Positions 43,373 through 53,841 of a stretch of DNA of 64,000 nt are shown here, piece by piece. Under the pieces are notes generated by a model. It saw nothing but the letters and a program-made list of their open reading frames with translations. It was not told where the DNA came from and ran no database searches. Source of the DNA: Hymenobacter jeollabukensis (GTDB taxonomy: Bacteria; Bacteroidota; Bacteroidia; Cytophagales; Hymenobacteraceae); assembly GCF_005771675.1 (NCBI RefSeq), contig NZ_VAJM01000001.1, positions 124,001 through 188,000 on the forward strand, written 5' to 3'. How positions within the stretch are numbered: position 1 is the stretch's first letter; each line of letters starts with the position of its first letter. The translations under genes and the position numbers were made by a program.

Positions 43373-43933
43373 ATGAAACGCACGCTACTCGCCCTTGCGG
43401 CCGCCACGGCCCTCTTCACCGCCTGCCAGCAGCAGCAGCCGGCCGACACCGCCGCCGCCGACAAAGCCTCCGCCACCGAATCCAACGCCGAAGCGGAGGC
43501 CGAAGCCCATTCGGAAGGCCCGCAGGCCAAAACCACGGCCGCCGGCAAAATCTACGGCGCGGAGGTAACCGAGGAAGGCGCCCAGCCCATGTCGGCCCTG
43601 CCCGCCGTGCTCGGCCAGCAGGATTCGGCCAAGGTGAAGCTCATCGGTGAGGCCACCGACGTGTGCCAGGCCAAGGGCTGCTGGATGACGCTGCAGACCG
43701 CCGACGGCAAGCCGATGCGCGTGCGCTTCAAGGATTACGCCTTCTTCGTGCCCAAGGACTCCAAGGGCAAGACCGTGGTCATCGACGGCTGGGCCCACCG
43801 CGAGGAAATTTCGGTGGCCGACCAGCAGCACTACGCCAAGGACGCCGGCAAGTCAGACAAGGAAGTAGCTGCCATCACCAAGCCCCAACAGCAGCTGACC
43901 TTTATGGCCGATGGCGTGCTGATTAAAAACTGA
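43373..43933 (+). CDS. DUF4920 domain-containing lipoprotein
   Basis: A 186-residue lipoprotein: lipobox LFTAC after a short basic N-terminus. A low-complexity acidic stretch (about 25-50) precedes the DUF4920 domain, recognised by VKLIGEATDVCQAKGCWMTL with its Cys pair and the KDYAFFVPKD and WAHREEIS segments. The conserved Cys residues around GCWM suggest metal binding or thiol chemistry; the role is unknown. A consensus promoter is upstream and a repeat array starts at the stop codon. Confidence 0.92.
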   Translation: MKRTLLALAAATALFTACQQQQPADTAAADKASATESNAEAEAEAHSEGPQAKTTAAGKIYGAEVTEEGAQPMSALPAVLGQQDSAKVKLIGEATDVCQAKGCWMTLQTADGKPMRVRFKDYAFFVPKDSKGKTVVIDGWAHREEISVADQQHYAKDAGKSDKEVAAITKPQQQLTFMADGVLIKN

Positions 43934-43976
43934 CCACGGATTTAGACGGATTTTTCGGATTACACGGATTTCGTGG
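43934..43976. repeat. GGATTT repeat array starting at a stop codon
   Basis: Directly after the TGA of the DUF4920 gene: four units of 9-10 bp built on ACGGATTT, bounded by CCACGG and CGTGG so the ends pair. Confidence 0.75.
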
Positions 43977-43994
43977 ACGATTCAAAACTGCGTG

Positions 43995-44027
43995 GTGCCA
44001 CGACTCCCAAAGTCGTGGCACTATTGT
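43995..44027 (+). terminator. hairpin terminator after the DUF4920 gene
   Basis: Perfect 11-bp stem, GTGCCACGACT with AGTCGTGGCAC, and a 5-base loop, followed by TATTGTTTT. Confidence 0.6.
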
Positions 44028-46278
<2,251 letters not shown>

Positions 46279-46309
46279 GAAAATTTAATCAACTTCGGCA
46301 CGTTATGCG

Positions 46310-46350
46310 GCGGACGCGTTGTTTACTTTGGCAGCGCGTCCGCTTTTTTT
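46310..46350 (+). terminator. rho-independent terminator of ligA, overlapping the next promoter region
   Basis: Stem GCGGACGCG/CGCGTCCGC (46310-46318 with 46335-46343) followed by seven T residues. Its 16-base loop contains TACTTTGG, similar to the -7 element, 30 bp upstream of the rhodanese gene. Confidence 0.8.
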
Positions 46351-46360
46351 CATTCTCGCT

Positions 46361-46741
46361 ATGAAACAGCTTCTACCCTACTGCCTGGCCCTGGTACTGG
46401 CCCTGGCTGCCACTTCAGCCCAGGCTCAGACGGCCCCCACCGTGACGCCCCCGCAGGTCCAGCAGCAGCTGGCCAAGTCCGGCGTCATCCTGCTCGACGT
46501 GCGCACGCCGGCCGAGTTTGCCGCCGGCCACCTGCGCGGCGCCCGCAACGTGAATTTCCTCTCCACCGACTTTGCCGACCAAGTAGCCAAGCTCGACCCG
46601 AACGCGACCTACGTGCTCTACTGCAAATCGGGCAACCGCGCCACCCAGGCCGGTACGCTGATGTTGCAGAACGGCTTCCGGAACGTGGTCAACGCCGGCG
46701 GCTTCGAGGCCCTGAAGGCCGGCGGGCTGGCGGCGGAGTAA
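46361..46741 (+). CDS. secreted rhodanese-like domain protein
   Basis: A 126-residue protein with a signal peptide ending near AQAQTA (residue ~23) and one rhodanese domain. Family motifs: LLDVRTPAEFAAGHLRGARNV and catalytic-loop Cys88 in YVLYCKSGNRATQAG. Single-domain exported rhodaneses transfer sulfur or act as thiol carriers; the substrate is unknown. The start at 46361 is directly after the ligA terminator. Confidence 0.94.
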   Translation: MKQLLPYCLALVLALAATSAQAQTAPTVTPPQVQQQLAKSGVILLDVRTPAEFAAGHLRGARNVNFLSTDFADQVAKLDPNATYVLYCKSGNRATQAGTLMLQNGFRNVVNAGGFEALKAGGLAAE

Positions 46742-46752
46742 GTACCAGCCAC

Positions 46753-47061
46753 GTGGCCCTGGTTTTCACTCCCGACCGCTGGACCGGCAACCAGTGGGCC
46801 AGCATTGAAATCGACCCTGCTGAGCACCACTACCAAGTGTTTTTGCCACTACTACAGTACTTGGCTACCACCTATGGATTTGAGGTGCCCGTCACCTGCC
46901 CCATGCTCGACGGCTACGCGGCCGATTTCTGCCTAAACGGCTCCGAAGGCACGCTGTTTCTTGATAACTGGGGCATGTCCCTGGCCTTCGAGCACGAACC
47001 GGTGCGTGACCTGGTGCTGACTCAGCTGCAAGCCCTGCCCGCCGATTTCTTCCTAACCTGA
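46753..47061 (+). CDS. hypothetical protein with GTG start
   Basis: A 102-residue soluble acidic protein. It starts at GTG 46753 (MALVFTPDRWTGNQW), 11 bp after the rhodanese stop. The sequence (YLATTYGFEVPVTCPMLDGYAADFC ... LFLDNWGMSLAFEHEPV, in parts) looks like a compact alpha/beta fold of the kind seen in immunity proteins, but no toxin gene is near. Family not recognised. Confidence 0.65.
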   Translation: MALVFTPDRWTGNQWASIEIDPAEHHYQVFLPLLQYLATTYGFEVPVTCPMLDGYAADFCLNGSEGTLFLDNWGMSLAFEHEPVRDLVLTQLQALPADFFLT

Positions 47062-47103
47062 CAGCCCGCAGATGCCAAGCGCCAAAGCTCCGGTAGCACT
47101 AGC

Positions 47104-47323
47104 CGTCATTGCGAGCGAAGCGAAGCAACCGCAGGAAGGCGTAGCCAATCCTTCCTCTAGTAGCACAAACGGCCCACTTGGCAGCAACCGAAAACAGCCC
47201 CGCCCGAAACCAGCAACTGTGGTTTCGGACGGGGCTGTTTTTACTCAGTCAACTTTCGGTCCGAAGGTATTGTCGCGGCGGCACGATGGCCAGGACCGAT
47301 TGGTTCGCGTTGCTCGCAATGAC
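47104..47323. repeat. repeat family B copy 1 (ends GTCATTGCGAG, central hairpin)
   Basis: About 220 bp with ends GTCATTGCGAGCGAAG and GCTCGCAATGAC, and internal blocks CCAATCCTTCCTC, TCAGTCAACTTTCGGTC and CCAGGACCGATTG. A 20-bp central hairpin (about 47191-47242, with AAAACAGCCCCG/CGGGGCTGTTTT) followed by T residues could act as a terminator. The copy at 49465-49668 is the same element in the opposite orientation. It lies between convergent genes. Confidence 0.9.
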
Positions 47324-47352
47324 AGCGGGGTGAACCGCCGCTTGCACTCTGT

Positions 47353-48294
47353 TTACTTGCCGTCGAAGCTGTTGACGATGCTGTTGTGCAGAGTCTTAGG
47401 GCTCCAGTAGCCCGAGGCGATGATGCGGCGGATGGTGAACAGCGGGTCCTGCTGGTCGCGCTTCTCGGCCAGCACGAAGGCGGCCACCATGCCGCGCTGC
47501 TTGAGCTGCGGAATGGCCTCGGGGTTCCACAGGCCGAAGGGGTAGGCAAAGTACTTGATGTCCTTGCCGGTAATTTCCTCCAGGGTCTTGGTGGGCTTCT
47601 CAATCTGCGTCACCCAGTCCTGGCCCTGGTATTTCTTCACGTTGTGGTGGTCCCAGGTGTGCGAGCCGATGACGTTGCCCTCATCCGACAGCTGCTTCAC
47701 CTGGGCTTTGCTCATGTAGTTGGGGCGCCCCAGCGACACGGTCATTACGAAGTACACGGCCTTGTAACCGTATTTCTCCAGTGTGGGGCGGGCCACCGTG
47801 AACTGGTCGAGGTCGGTGTCGTCGAAGGTGAGCATCACCGGCTTGCTGGGCAGTTTGGCGCCGGTCGTGAGGTAGGCGTAAAGCTGATCCGGCAGGATGG
47901 TGTGGTAGCCCGAGTCGGCCAGCATCTTGATCTGGGCCTTGAACTGCTCCACCGGCACGATGTAGTCCTTGGCGCCTTTCGAGTCCTTGGCGCGCCAGTC
48001 GCGGATCTGGTGGTAGCACAGGATGGGCACCTGCGGACGGGCTAGGATGGCGGCGGCATTGCCCACGGCCGAAGCCGGGATGGTGCTCGGGTCGGGGGCC
48101 GAGGTGGTGGCATCGGCCGGGGTGGCGGCTTTTTCCTCGGCGGCCGTCACGGCCGCGCCCGACATGGCTTCGGCGGCAGCGGCGGGGTTTTCACCTTCGG
48201 AAGCCGAAGCTTTTTCGGTGTTGCAGGACGACACGGCGAGGCCGGCAGCCAGGGCGGCGGTGCCCAGCAGAAGAGAGGTGAAGCGTTGGGACAT
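47353..48294 (-). CDS. polysaccharide deacetylase family lipoprotein
   Basis: A 313-residue NodB-homology protein. The ATG at 48294 (MSQRFTSLLLGTAAL) gives a lipobox, AVSSCNTE; the longer frame to 48393 reads into the upstream repeat. An Ala/Glu-rich tether runs to ~85. The deacetylase domain has VMLTFDDTDLDQF (metal Asp), IGSHTWDHHN (metal His pair) and FAYPFGLWN. Members deacetylate chitooligosaccharides, xylan or peptidoglycan. This is the second deacetylase of the window. It is divergent from dapA, with the family A repeat copy 3 between them. Confidence 0.93.
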   Translation of the reverse strand: MSQRFTSLLLGTAALAAGLAVSSCNTEKASASEGENPAAAAEAMSGAAVTAAEEKAATPADATTSAPDPSTIPASAVGNAAAILARPQVPILCYHQIRDWRAKDSKGAKDYIVPVEQFKAQIKMLADSGYHTILPDQLYAYLTTGAKLPSKPVMLTFDDTDLDQFTVARPTLEKYGYKAVYFVMTVSLGRPNYMSKAQVKQLSDEGNVIGSHTWDHHNVKKYQGQDWVTQIEKPTKTLEEITGKDIKYFAYPFGLWNPEAIPQLKQRGMVAAFVLAEKRDQQDPLFTIRRIIASGYWSPKTLHNSIVNSFDGK

Positions 48295-48368
48295 GCGGGG
48301 GAAAGGGGCGGCCAGCGCGGCCTGAGGGAGTATTTCGGGATGTAGAGACCGGCCAAACATCAGTCGAA

Positions 48369-48474
48369 CGTCATGTCGAGCTTGTCGAGACATCTCGCTT
48401 GATAGTAATTCTAATCGTTGAGCTTACTACCTGGCGTCAGCACGCGAGATTCCTCGGCTTCGCTCGGAATGACG
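48369..48474. repeat. inverted-repeat element, family A copy 3
   Basis: Ends CGTCATGTCGAGCTTGTCGA and CTTCGCTCGGAATGACG, imperfect inverted repeats, with the centre GATAGTAATTCTAATCGTTGA and GGCGTCAGCACGCGAGAT (parts) shared with copies 1 and 2. It sits in the divergent region between the deacetylase gene and dapA. Confidence 0.85.
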
Positions 48475-48491
48475 TTCAACGTACGCCTTCG

Positions 48492-48499
48492 TACCTTCG
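48492..48499 (+). promoter_or_regulatory. promoter-like element TACCTTCG before dapA
   Basis: Seven of eight bases fit TAnnTTTG, 42 bp upstream of the dapA start. Confidence 0.4.
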
Positions 48500-48541
48500 C
48501 GCGGCCGGTTGTTCCCACAAAACTAACGGATTCGGCCCCTC

Positions 48542-49429
48542 ATGCACAAACTTGATTCCCGTCTTCCCGCGCTGCACGGCACCGGCGTGGCGTTGGTTAC
48601 GCCCTTCTCCCCCACCGATTTCGCCGTCGATTACCCCGCCCTGCGCCGTTTGCTCGATTTTGTCATCGACGGCGGGGTGGAATATATCGTCATCAACGGC
48701 ACCACGGCCGAGTCGCCGACCACCACCACGGCGGAAAAGGCCGAAATCCTGCGCGTGGCCAAGGAGCACGTGGCCGGCCGCGTACCGCTGGTCTACGGCA
48801 TCGGCGGCAACGACACGGTGGCCGTGGAGCGCACCATCCGGGAAACCGACCTCAACGGCGTTACGGCCATTCTCTCCGCCTCACCTTACTACAACAAGCC
48901 CACCCAGCGCGGCATCGTGGCCCACTACCAGCGCCTGGCCGACGCGGCCCCGGTGCCGGTAATCCTCTACAACGTGCCCGGCCGCACCGCCTCCAACATC
49001 ACCGCCGAAACCACCCTCACGCTGGCCCAGCACCCGAACATTATCGGCATCAAGGAAGCCAGCGGCAACGTGGAGCAGTGCCTGCAAATAGCTGCCGGCA
49101 AGCCCGCGAACTTCCTGCTCATCTCGGGCGACGACATGCTCACCACCCCGCTCATCAGCTTCGGCGGCGTGGGCATCATCTCGGTGCTGGCCAACGCCTT
49201 CCCGCGCAAGTTCTCCGACATGACCCGCCACGCCCTCTCGGGCGACTACACCGCAGCGTCCAAACTGCTGTTTGAGCTGCTGCCGCTGAACCCGCTGATG
49301 TACGAGGAGGCCAACCCCGTGGGCGTAAAGGCCGCGCTGGAGCTGCTGGGCGTGATTCCCGGCGTCGTACGCCTGCCCCTGCTGGAGGCGTCGGAAGGGC
49401 TGACGGCACGCATCAAGGCGCTGCTGTAG
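48542..49429 (+). CDS. dapA: 4-hydroxy-tetrahydrodipicolinate synthase
   Basis: A 295-residue class I aldolase that condenses pyruvate with aspartate semialdehyde, first step of the lysine/diaminopimelate branch. Schiff-base lysine is Lys171 in IIGIKEASGN; the substrate motifs GTTAESPT, SPYYNKPTQRG and YNVPGRT are all present. It is a typical length. No other dap genes adjoin it. The start at 48542 is the only good ATG and follows a -7-like element. Confidence 0.96.
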   Translation: MHKLDSRLPALHGTGVALVTPFSPTDFAVDYPALRRLLDFVIDGGVEYIVINGTTAESPTTTTAEKAEILRVAKEHVAGRVPLVYGIGGNDTVAVERTIRETDLNGVTAILSASPYYNKPTQRGIVAHYQRLADAAPVPVILYNVPGRTASNITAETTLTLAQHPNIIGIKEASGNVEQCLQIAAGKPANFLLISGDDMLTTPLISFGGVGIISVLANAFPRKFSDMTRHALSGDYTAASKLLFELLPLNPLMYEEANPVGVKAALELLGVIPGVVRLPLLEASEGLTARIKALL

Positions 49430-49464
49430 CCTGGTGCTGCCTCGTGAGCGACGGCACAAATGGC

Positions 49465-49668
49465 CGTCATTGCGAGCGAAGCGCAGCAATCGGTCCTGGC
49501 CAACGTACCGCCGCGACAATCCCTGCTGACCGAAAGTCGACTGAATAAAAACAGGAGCGCCCGAAACTGCATCTGCAGTTTCGGGCGCTCCTGTTTTCGG
49601 TTTCTGCCAGTTGTGACGACGGTGCTACTGGAGGAAGGATTGCTTCGTCGTGCCTCCTCGCAATGACC
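49465..49668. repeat. repeat family B copy 2, inverted relative to copy 1
   Basis: Same element as 47104-47323 on the opposite strand: ends CGTCATTGCGAGCGAAGCG and CTCGCAATGACC, inner blocks GGTCCTGGCCA, CGAAAGTCGACTGA and GGAGGAAGGATTG. Its central hairpin (about 49547-49596) has stem GAGCGCCCGAAACTGCA paired with its complement, a different stem sequence from copy 1 with the pairing kept. Confidence 0.9.
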
Positions 49669-49687
49669 GTGAATGCCGCCGCTGCCC

Positions 49688-50425
49688 TTACCACCCACTC
49701 GCCAGCACATCTGCTACGTGCAGAGTGCGCAACGGCAGCTTTTCCTTGCGGATGTAGGCGTCCAGGTGCATCAGGCAGCTGGTGTCGGTGCTGACGAGGT
49801 ACTCGGCGCCGGTGGCCAGGGCGTGCTCCACTTTCTGCTGGGCCATGGCCACCGAAATCGGCTCGAACTTCACGGCGAAAGTGCCGCCGAAGCCGCAGCA
49901 GGTTTCGGTTTCGGCCATTTCCAGGCGCTCCAGGCCGGCTACGGAGTCGAGCAGCTGGCGCGGCTCCTCGCGGATCTGACACTCGCGCAGGGCCGAGCAG
50001 GAGTCGTGGTAGGTGTACTTGCCCGCGAGCCTGGCCCCCGGGATTTCCGTCACGCCCAGCACGCCCACCAGAAACTCGGTAAACTCAAATACCCGGCGCT
50101 GAATGGCCGGAAACTCCGCGCAGCGCGGGGAGTCTTCCAGCAGCTCGCCGTAGTGGTTGCGCACCATGCCCACGCAGGAGGCCGAGGGCCCCACCACGTA
50201 CCGCTCGGCCGGGCCGGCAAAGTCGGTGAGGAATTTCTCGGCTACCTGCTGGCTTTCCTGGCGGTAGCCGGCGTTGTAGGCGGGCTGCCCGCAGCAGGTC
50301 TGGGCGGGGTTGTAGTTCACCTGGCAGCCGACGGCCTCCAGCACCTTTACCATGTTCATGGCGGTGTCGGGGAAGAGCTGATCGACGAAACAGGGAATGA
50401 AAAGGTCAACGAGGGCGGCGGGCAT
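49688..50425 (-). CDS. (Fe-S)-binding CCG-domain protein, LutA/GlpC-like
   Basis: A 245-residue protein with two cysteine-rich CCG domains: TCCGQPAYN and ETCCGFGGTFAVKF. This matches LutA/YkgE-type subunits of lactate utilisation or anaerobic glycerol/glycolate oxidase complexes. The partners LutB and LutC are not in the window, so the assignment to lactate use is weak. It is the last gene of a minus-strand operon (11 bp after the small membrane protein gene, itself 12 bp after HMG-CoA lyase). Confidence 0.9.
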   Translation of the reverse strand: MPAALVDLFIPCFVDQLFPDTAMNMVKVLEAVGCQVNYNPAQTCCGQPAYNAGYRQESQQVAEKFLTDFAGPAERYVVGPSASCVGMVRNHYGELLEDSPRCAEFPAIQRRVFEFTEFLVGVLGVTEIPGARLAGKYTYHDSCSALRECQIREEPRQLLDSVAGLERLEMAETETCCGFGGTFAVKFEPISVAMAQQKVEHALATGAEYLVSTDTSCLMHLDAYIRKEKLPLRTLHVADVLASGW

Positions 50426-50436
50426 GAATGAGGAAG

Positions 50437-50931
50437 TCAGGAATGGGGAAGCAGAGCGCGGCGAGCGGTCAGACCTCGGCGCAGCGCCCAGGTGCTCAGA
50501 AGCGCCAATGTCAGCATTGCCGCACAGCCCAGCCGGTGCAAGATAAGCTGCGCCCGGGCACTGATCAGGATCTGCCCGTCGGCTTCCAGTTGGTACAAGA
50601 ATGGGTGAACATCTGCGGAATCGAAATAGGCGGTAATCCGTGTCGCCCGCTGCAGCTGCTCAACAAGGGCCTGGGCTTTCACCTGCGTAGCTCGCGAATT
50701 ACGACCAAAATTGTAGCGCAACGGCTCGGCGGTGGAGCGTAGCTGCAAGTAAAGGAGCAAGGAGGCCCGACTGCCGGAGGCGGTGGGCTGCAGCGTCAGA
50801 TGCTCCACCGGCCCGGTAGCCTGCGTCAGTTGGCCTAGTGTCCGGCTGCCCCGATACCCCAGCAGCCCCGCCAGGGCCAGCAGCAGCGGAATCAGTAGGC
50901 CTACCGCAAACAAACGGCCGGATTGGTGCAT
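50437..50931 (-). CDS. hypothetical two-TM membrane protein
   Basis: A 164-residue protein with an N-terminal membrane segment (AVGLLIPLLLALAGLLGY), a ~90-residue exported loop with polar residues, and a C-terminal membrane segment (CAAMLTLALLSTWAL) followed by a basic tail. The layout resembles the sensor part of a membrane receptor without any signalling domain. It lies inside the HMG-CoA lyase operon. I do not recognise a family. Confidence 0.75.
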   Translation of the reverse strand: MHQSGRLFAVGLLIPLLLALAGLLGYRGSRTLGQLTQATGPVEHLTLQPTASGSRASLLLYLQLRSTAEPLRYNFGRNSRATQVKAQALVEQLQRATRITAYFDSADVHPFLYQLEADGQILISARAQLILHRLGCAAMLTLALLSTWALRRGLTARRALLPHS

Positions 50932-50943
50932 GGTTGACGAATA

Positions 50944-51795
50944 TCAGTGCCCGGCAAACACCGCCGCGCTCATGCGCTGCGCCTCGCGCAGCGCGGCCAG
51001 ATCCAGACCCGTCGGCACGCCCTGCTCCTGCAGGTACTGCACCAGGTTTTCGGTGGCCATGTTGCCGGTCAGCTCATCGGCCGCCATGGGGCAGCCTCCA
51101 ATGCCGCCCAGGGCGCCGTCGAAGCGGCGGCAGCCGGCGCTGTAGGCGGCTTCCACCTTCTCGCGCCAGCTCTGCGGGGTGGTGTGCAGGTGGGCGCCGA
51201 ACTCGATGTGGGGAAAGGCGGCCGTCAGCTCCCGGAAGGGCGGAATGATGGTTTCGGGGGTGGAGGCGCCGATGGTGTCGGACAACGCCACGATGCGGAT
51301 GCCCAGCGCGTCGAGCTTCTGGGTGAACTGGCCGAGCACTTCGGGGTTCCACGGGTCGCCGTAGGGGTTGCCGAAGCCCATCGAGAGGTACACGACCAGC
51401 TCCTTGCCGCGCTGCTCACAGAGGTTCTGCATCTGGGCCACTTCGGCCAAGGCTTCAGCTATGCTCTTGTTGGTGTTGCGCTGCTGAAACGTCTCCGACA
51501 CCGACAGCGGGAAGCCCAGGTACTGGATTTCGGGGTAGCCCGCGGCCGTTTCGGCCCCGCGCAGGTTGGCCACGATGGCCAGCAGTTTGGTTTTGGTCTG
51601 GCTCAGATTCAGCCCGGCCAGCACCTCGGCCGTGTCGCGCAGCTGCGGAATGGCCTTGGGCGAGACGAACGAGCCGAAGTCCAGCGTGTCGAAACCCACC
51701 CGCAGCAGTTGGTTGAGGTAGGCGGTTTTGGTGGCGGTGGGGATGAAGTCCGGCCAGCCTTGCATGGCGTCGCGGGGGCACTCGATGAGTTTCAT
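50944..51795 (-). CDS. mvaB: hydroxymethylglutaryl-CoA lyase
   Basis: A 283-residue HMG-CoA lyase, cleaving HMG-CoA to acetoacetate and acetyl-CoA in leucine breakdown. Recognisable: LIECPRDAMQGW near the N-terminus (the usual E-xPRDG/xQ motif), LSDTIGAS, the His pair in GAHLHTTP, and GGIGGCPMAADELTGNMATENLV (quoted in parts), which carries the catalytic Cys loop. The start at 51795 (MKLIECPRD) fits the family; the frame runs on to 51849. First gene of a three-gene operon with a TACCTTTA element at 51826-51833. Confidence 0.95.
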   Translation of the reverse strand: MKLIECPRDAMQGWPDFIPTATKTAYLNQLLRVGFDTLDFGSFVSPKAIPQLRDTAEVLAGLNLSQTKTKLLAIVANLRGAETAAGYPEIQYLGFPLSVSETFQQRNTNKSIAEALAEVAQMQNLCEQRGKELVVYLSMGFGNPYGDPWNPEVLGQFTQKLDALGIRIVALSDTIGASTPETIIPPFRELTAAFPHIEFGAHLHTTPQSWREKVEAAYSAGCRRFDGALGGIGGCPMAADELTGNMATENLVQYLQEQGVPTGLDLAALREAQRMSAAVFAGH

Positions 51796-51825
51796 GGGCG
51801 GGGAGCAGCTGGTGGGAATGGGCCG

Positions 51826-51833
51826 TAAAGGTA
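51826..51833 (-). promoter_or_regulatory. promoter -7 element TACCTTTA
   Basis: Seven of eight bases match TAnnTTTG on the minus strand, 31 bp upstream of the HMG-CoA lyase start. Confidence 0.5.
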
Positions 51834-51891
51834 GCGGCCCCACCGACAACCGCTCGGCCCCGCCCGCGGTTGGCGCCGGGCCGCCGCAGGC

Positions 51892-52866
51892 TTAGCGTAC
51901 CACCCCGAAACGCCCGCCCGGCGCGTCGAGAATGATGGTGCGGCCGGCGAAGGGCTCGTTGCCAAGCATACCGGCCAGACCCGATACGCGCGTCAGCATT
52001 TCCTGCATCAGGGTCATGCCCGTCATGTAGCTCACCGTGCCCAGCGGCAGCTCGGTGGCGCCCAGGCGCAGGGCCGCCGCGGTGGGGGCAGTGTAAGTGG
52101 TGAGCATTTTGCCCCAGGAATTCACCGCCTTGGTGCGCACGGGCGCGGCGGGCCGGATCAGCTCCTGCCAGCGGCTTTGGCTGGTGAGCAGGGCAAAGGC
52201 GCTGCTGCCGCTGTCGAACATCAGCGGGCCTGACTGGCCGGGCAGCTCGGCGCTGAGCATCACGCGGCGGCCCTTCAGCTCCAGGGGCACGAAGTCGGCC
52301 CGGCGGGCCAGGCTGTCGGGCGTGGCGGCGTAGAGGCTGAAGCGCTGGCGGGGGTAGTCGATGACGAGCACGCGGCCCTCCAGCACGTCGGCGCCGAGCG
52401 TGCCGATGACGAAGGGCGCGGCGGTATCAGCCGGCAGCGCGTGGGCGCCGTAGTTCAGCACCGGGGCGCGGCGCACCCGCAGCTCGGCCCCGCCCAGGCT
52501 GAATTGCACGTCGTGGACGGTATCGGCCTGCGGTACCAGGGCCGGGCCGGCGGCGGGATATTGGGCGCGCAATGCCGCCAGCGGGTGGGCGTAGAACACG
52601 GTATACGGCGCGCCGGTATCGAACTGCAGGTAGCAGGTGCGGGCGCAGCCGGGCACCCGTACGGGCACCAGCTGGTGGGCATGGGCCACCGCCGGTCGGG
52701 CGCTGCTATCAGCCTGCCACGCGAAGCGGCCACTGGCCGGCAGCCCGGCAACGCGGAGCTGATTGGCCGGCGGGGCAAACTTGCGCTGCATGTAGAAGTA
52801 GCCGCCGACGCCGCCCAGCACGAGCAGCAGCAGGACGGACAGCAGGATTGTGGCGAGGGTTTTCAT
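51892..52866 (-). CDS. retropepsin-like aspartyl protease domain protein, membrane-anchored
   Basis: A 324-residue protein starting at the ATG at 52866 (MKTLATILLSVLL), with a signal anchor at ~5-28. Two aspartyl-protease-like sites are visible: FDTGAPYTVFY and, later, MFDSGSSAFALL. Between them is GTLGADVLEGRVLVIDY, the flap/strand typical of retropepsin-like bacterial domains. Two D-T/S-G motifs are characteristic of pepsin-like two-lobed enzymes or duplicated retropepsin domains. Function unknown. A perfect -7 element is upstream. Confidence 0.8.
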   Translation of the reverse strand: MKTLATILLSVLLLLVLGGVGGYFYMQRKFAPPANQLRVAGLPASGRFAWQADSSARPAVAHAHQLVPVRVPGCARTCYLQFDTGAPYTVFYAHPLAALRAQYPAAGPALVPQADTVHDVQFSLGGAELRVRRAPVLNYGAHALPADTAAPFVIGTLGADVLEGRVLVIDYPRQRFSLYAATPDSLARRADFVPLELKGRRVMLSAELPGQSGPLMFDSGSSAFALLTSQSRWQELIRPAAPVRTKAVNSWGKMLTTYTAPTAAALRLGATELPLGTVSYMTGMTLMQEMLTRVSGLAGMLGNEPFAGRTIILDAPGGRFGVVR

Positions 52867-52896
52867 GGGGCCGGGAGTTGGGCTGGAAGACTGGGT

Positions 52897-52904
52897 CAAA
52901 CCTA
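52897..52904 (-). promoter_or_regulatory. promoter -7 element TAGGTTTG
   Basis: Exact TAnnTTTG match on the minus strand, 30 bp upstream of the start at 52866. Confidence 0.65.
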
Positions 52905-52987
52905 CCCGTCTGCCGCGCCCGGCCCTGCGTCATTTACCCGTCATTTTACCGCCATTTCAGCTAACCATTTGACCGGTATTCGATTAA

Positions 52988-53731
52988 CTATAGCCGAATT
53001 GGATAAATATCCAGCCGACCACGTCGCAGCCGCAGCGCCTCGTAGCCCACCACCAGCACGTTGAGCACGTACGACACGATGAATACACCCAGAAACGTGC
53101 CCGGCAGCTTGGCCTGAAAATACCTGGCCGCCACCCAGTGCGCCAGCACCAGCAGCAGGTAGGTCAGGGTAGTACTGACCTGCCACAAAATCTGAAAGCC
53201 GAGCACCCGCCGCCCGACCTCCGCCGCGTGCTCCACCTCGTGGCGCCGGGCCCGCCAGAGCCGTAGCGGGAGCACGATGTTGAGCAAGGGCAGCAGCAGA
53301 AAGCTTAGCGCGCTCAGGTTGAGCAGCTGCAGAAACTGCGGGTCGGGGCGCAGGACCGGAGTGGGCGCCGCCGGGTACGGCAGGGGCTGCGGATGGGTCA
53401 CCTCGCCCTCCACAGCGGGCCGCCGCGCGGGCAGCGGGGCCAGGGTTGGCGCTTCAATGAACTGCTGCGACGGTTCGGCTTCGGGCAGCGCGGCGGCCCC
53501 GGCGGCCGGGACTTCCGGGGCCGCGGGCATTGCGGCGGGCGCGTCCCGAAACGCCTCCAGCGTCACGCCCAGGGCGGCGGCCAGGGCCTGCAGGGTGTGG
53601 CCCCGCGGCACGGTGTCGCCCTGCTCCACCCGCTGAATGGTGCGCAGGCTCACGCCCGATTGCTCGGCCAGCATTTCCTGGGACAAGCCCCGGCTTTTAC
53701 GGATAGTCAGAATACGGTCGGCGGAAAACAT
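52988..53731 (-). CDS. helix-turn-helix membrane protein
   Basis: A 247-residue protein. Residues ~5-60 are an XRE-type helix-turn-helix (RKSRGLSQEMLAEQSGVSLRTIQRVEQGD, in parts). A ~70-residue Pro/Ala-rich linker follows. The last ~110 residues have three to four membrane segments (FLQLLNLSALSFLLLPLLN, ILWQVSTTLTYLLLVLAHW, LGVFIVSYVLNVLVV). This DUF4870-like combination is found in Bacteroidota membrane-tethered regulators. Its DNA targets are unknown. Confidence 0.85.
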   Translation of the reverse strand: MFSADRILTIRKSRGLSQEMLAEQSGVSLRTIQRVEQGDTVPRGHTLQALAAALGVTLEAFRDAPAAMPAAPEVPAAGAAALPEAEPSQQFIEAPTLAPLPARRPAVEGEVTHPQPLPYPAAPTPVLRPDPQFLQLLNLSALSFLLLPLLNIVLPLRLWRARRHEVEHAAEVGRRVLGFQILWQVSTTLTYLLLVLAHWVAARYFQAKLPGTFLGVFIVSYVLNVLVVGYEALRLRRGRLDIYPIRL

Positions 53732-53841
53732 ACGGGTAGCACGCGAAGCAAAGCGCCAATATTACCGCTTCCGCCCGGTTTTCGGCCCGGCCGATTTGCC
53801 CGCGGCTGCGCCCCGCCGCCGGCCAGTCCATTGCTCTTGGG

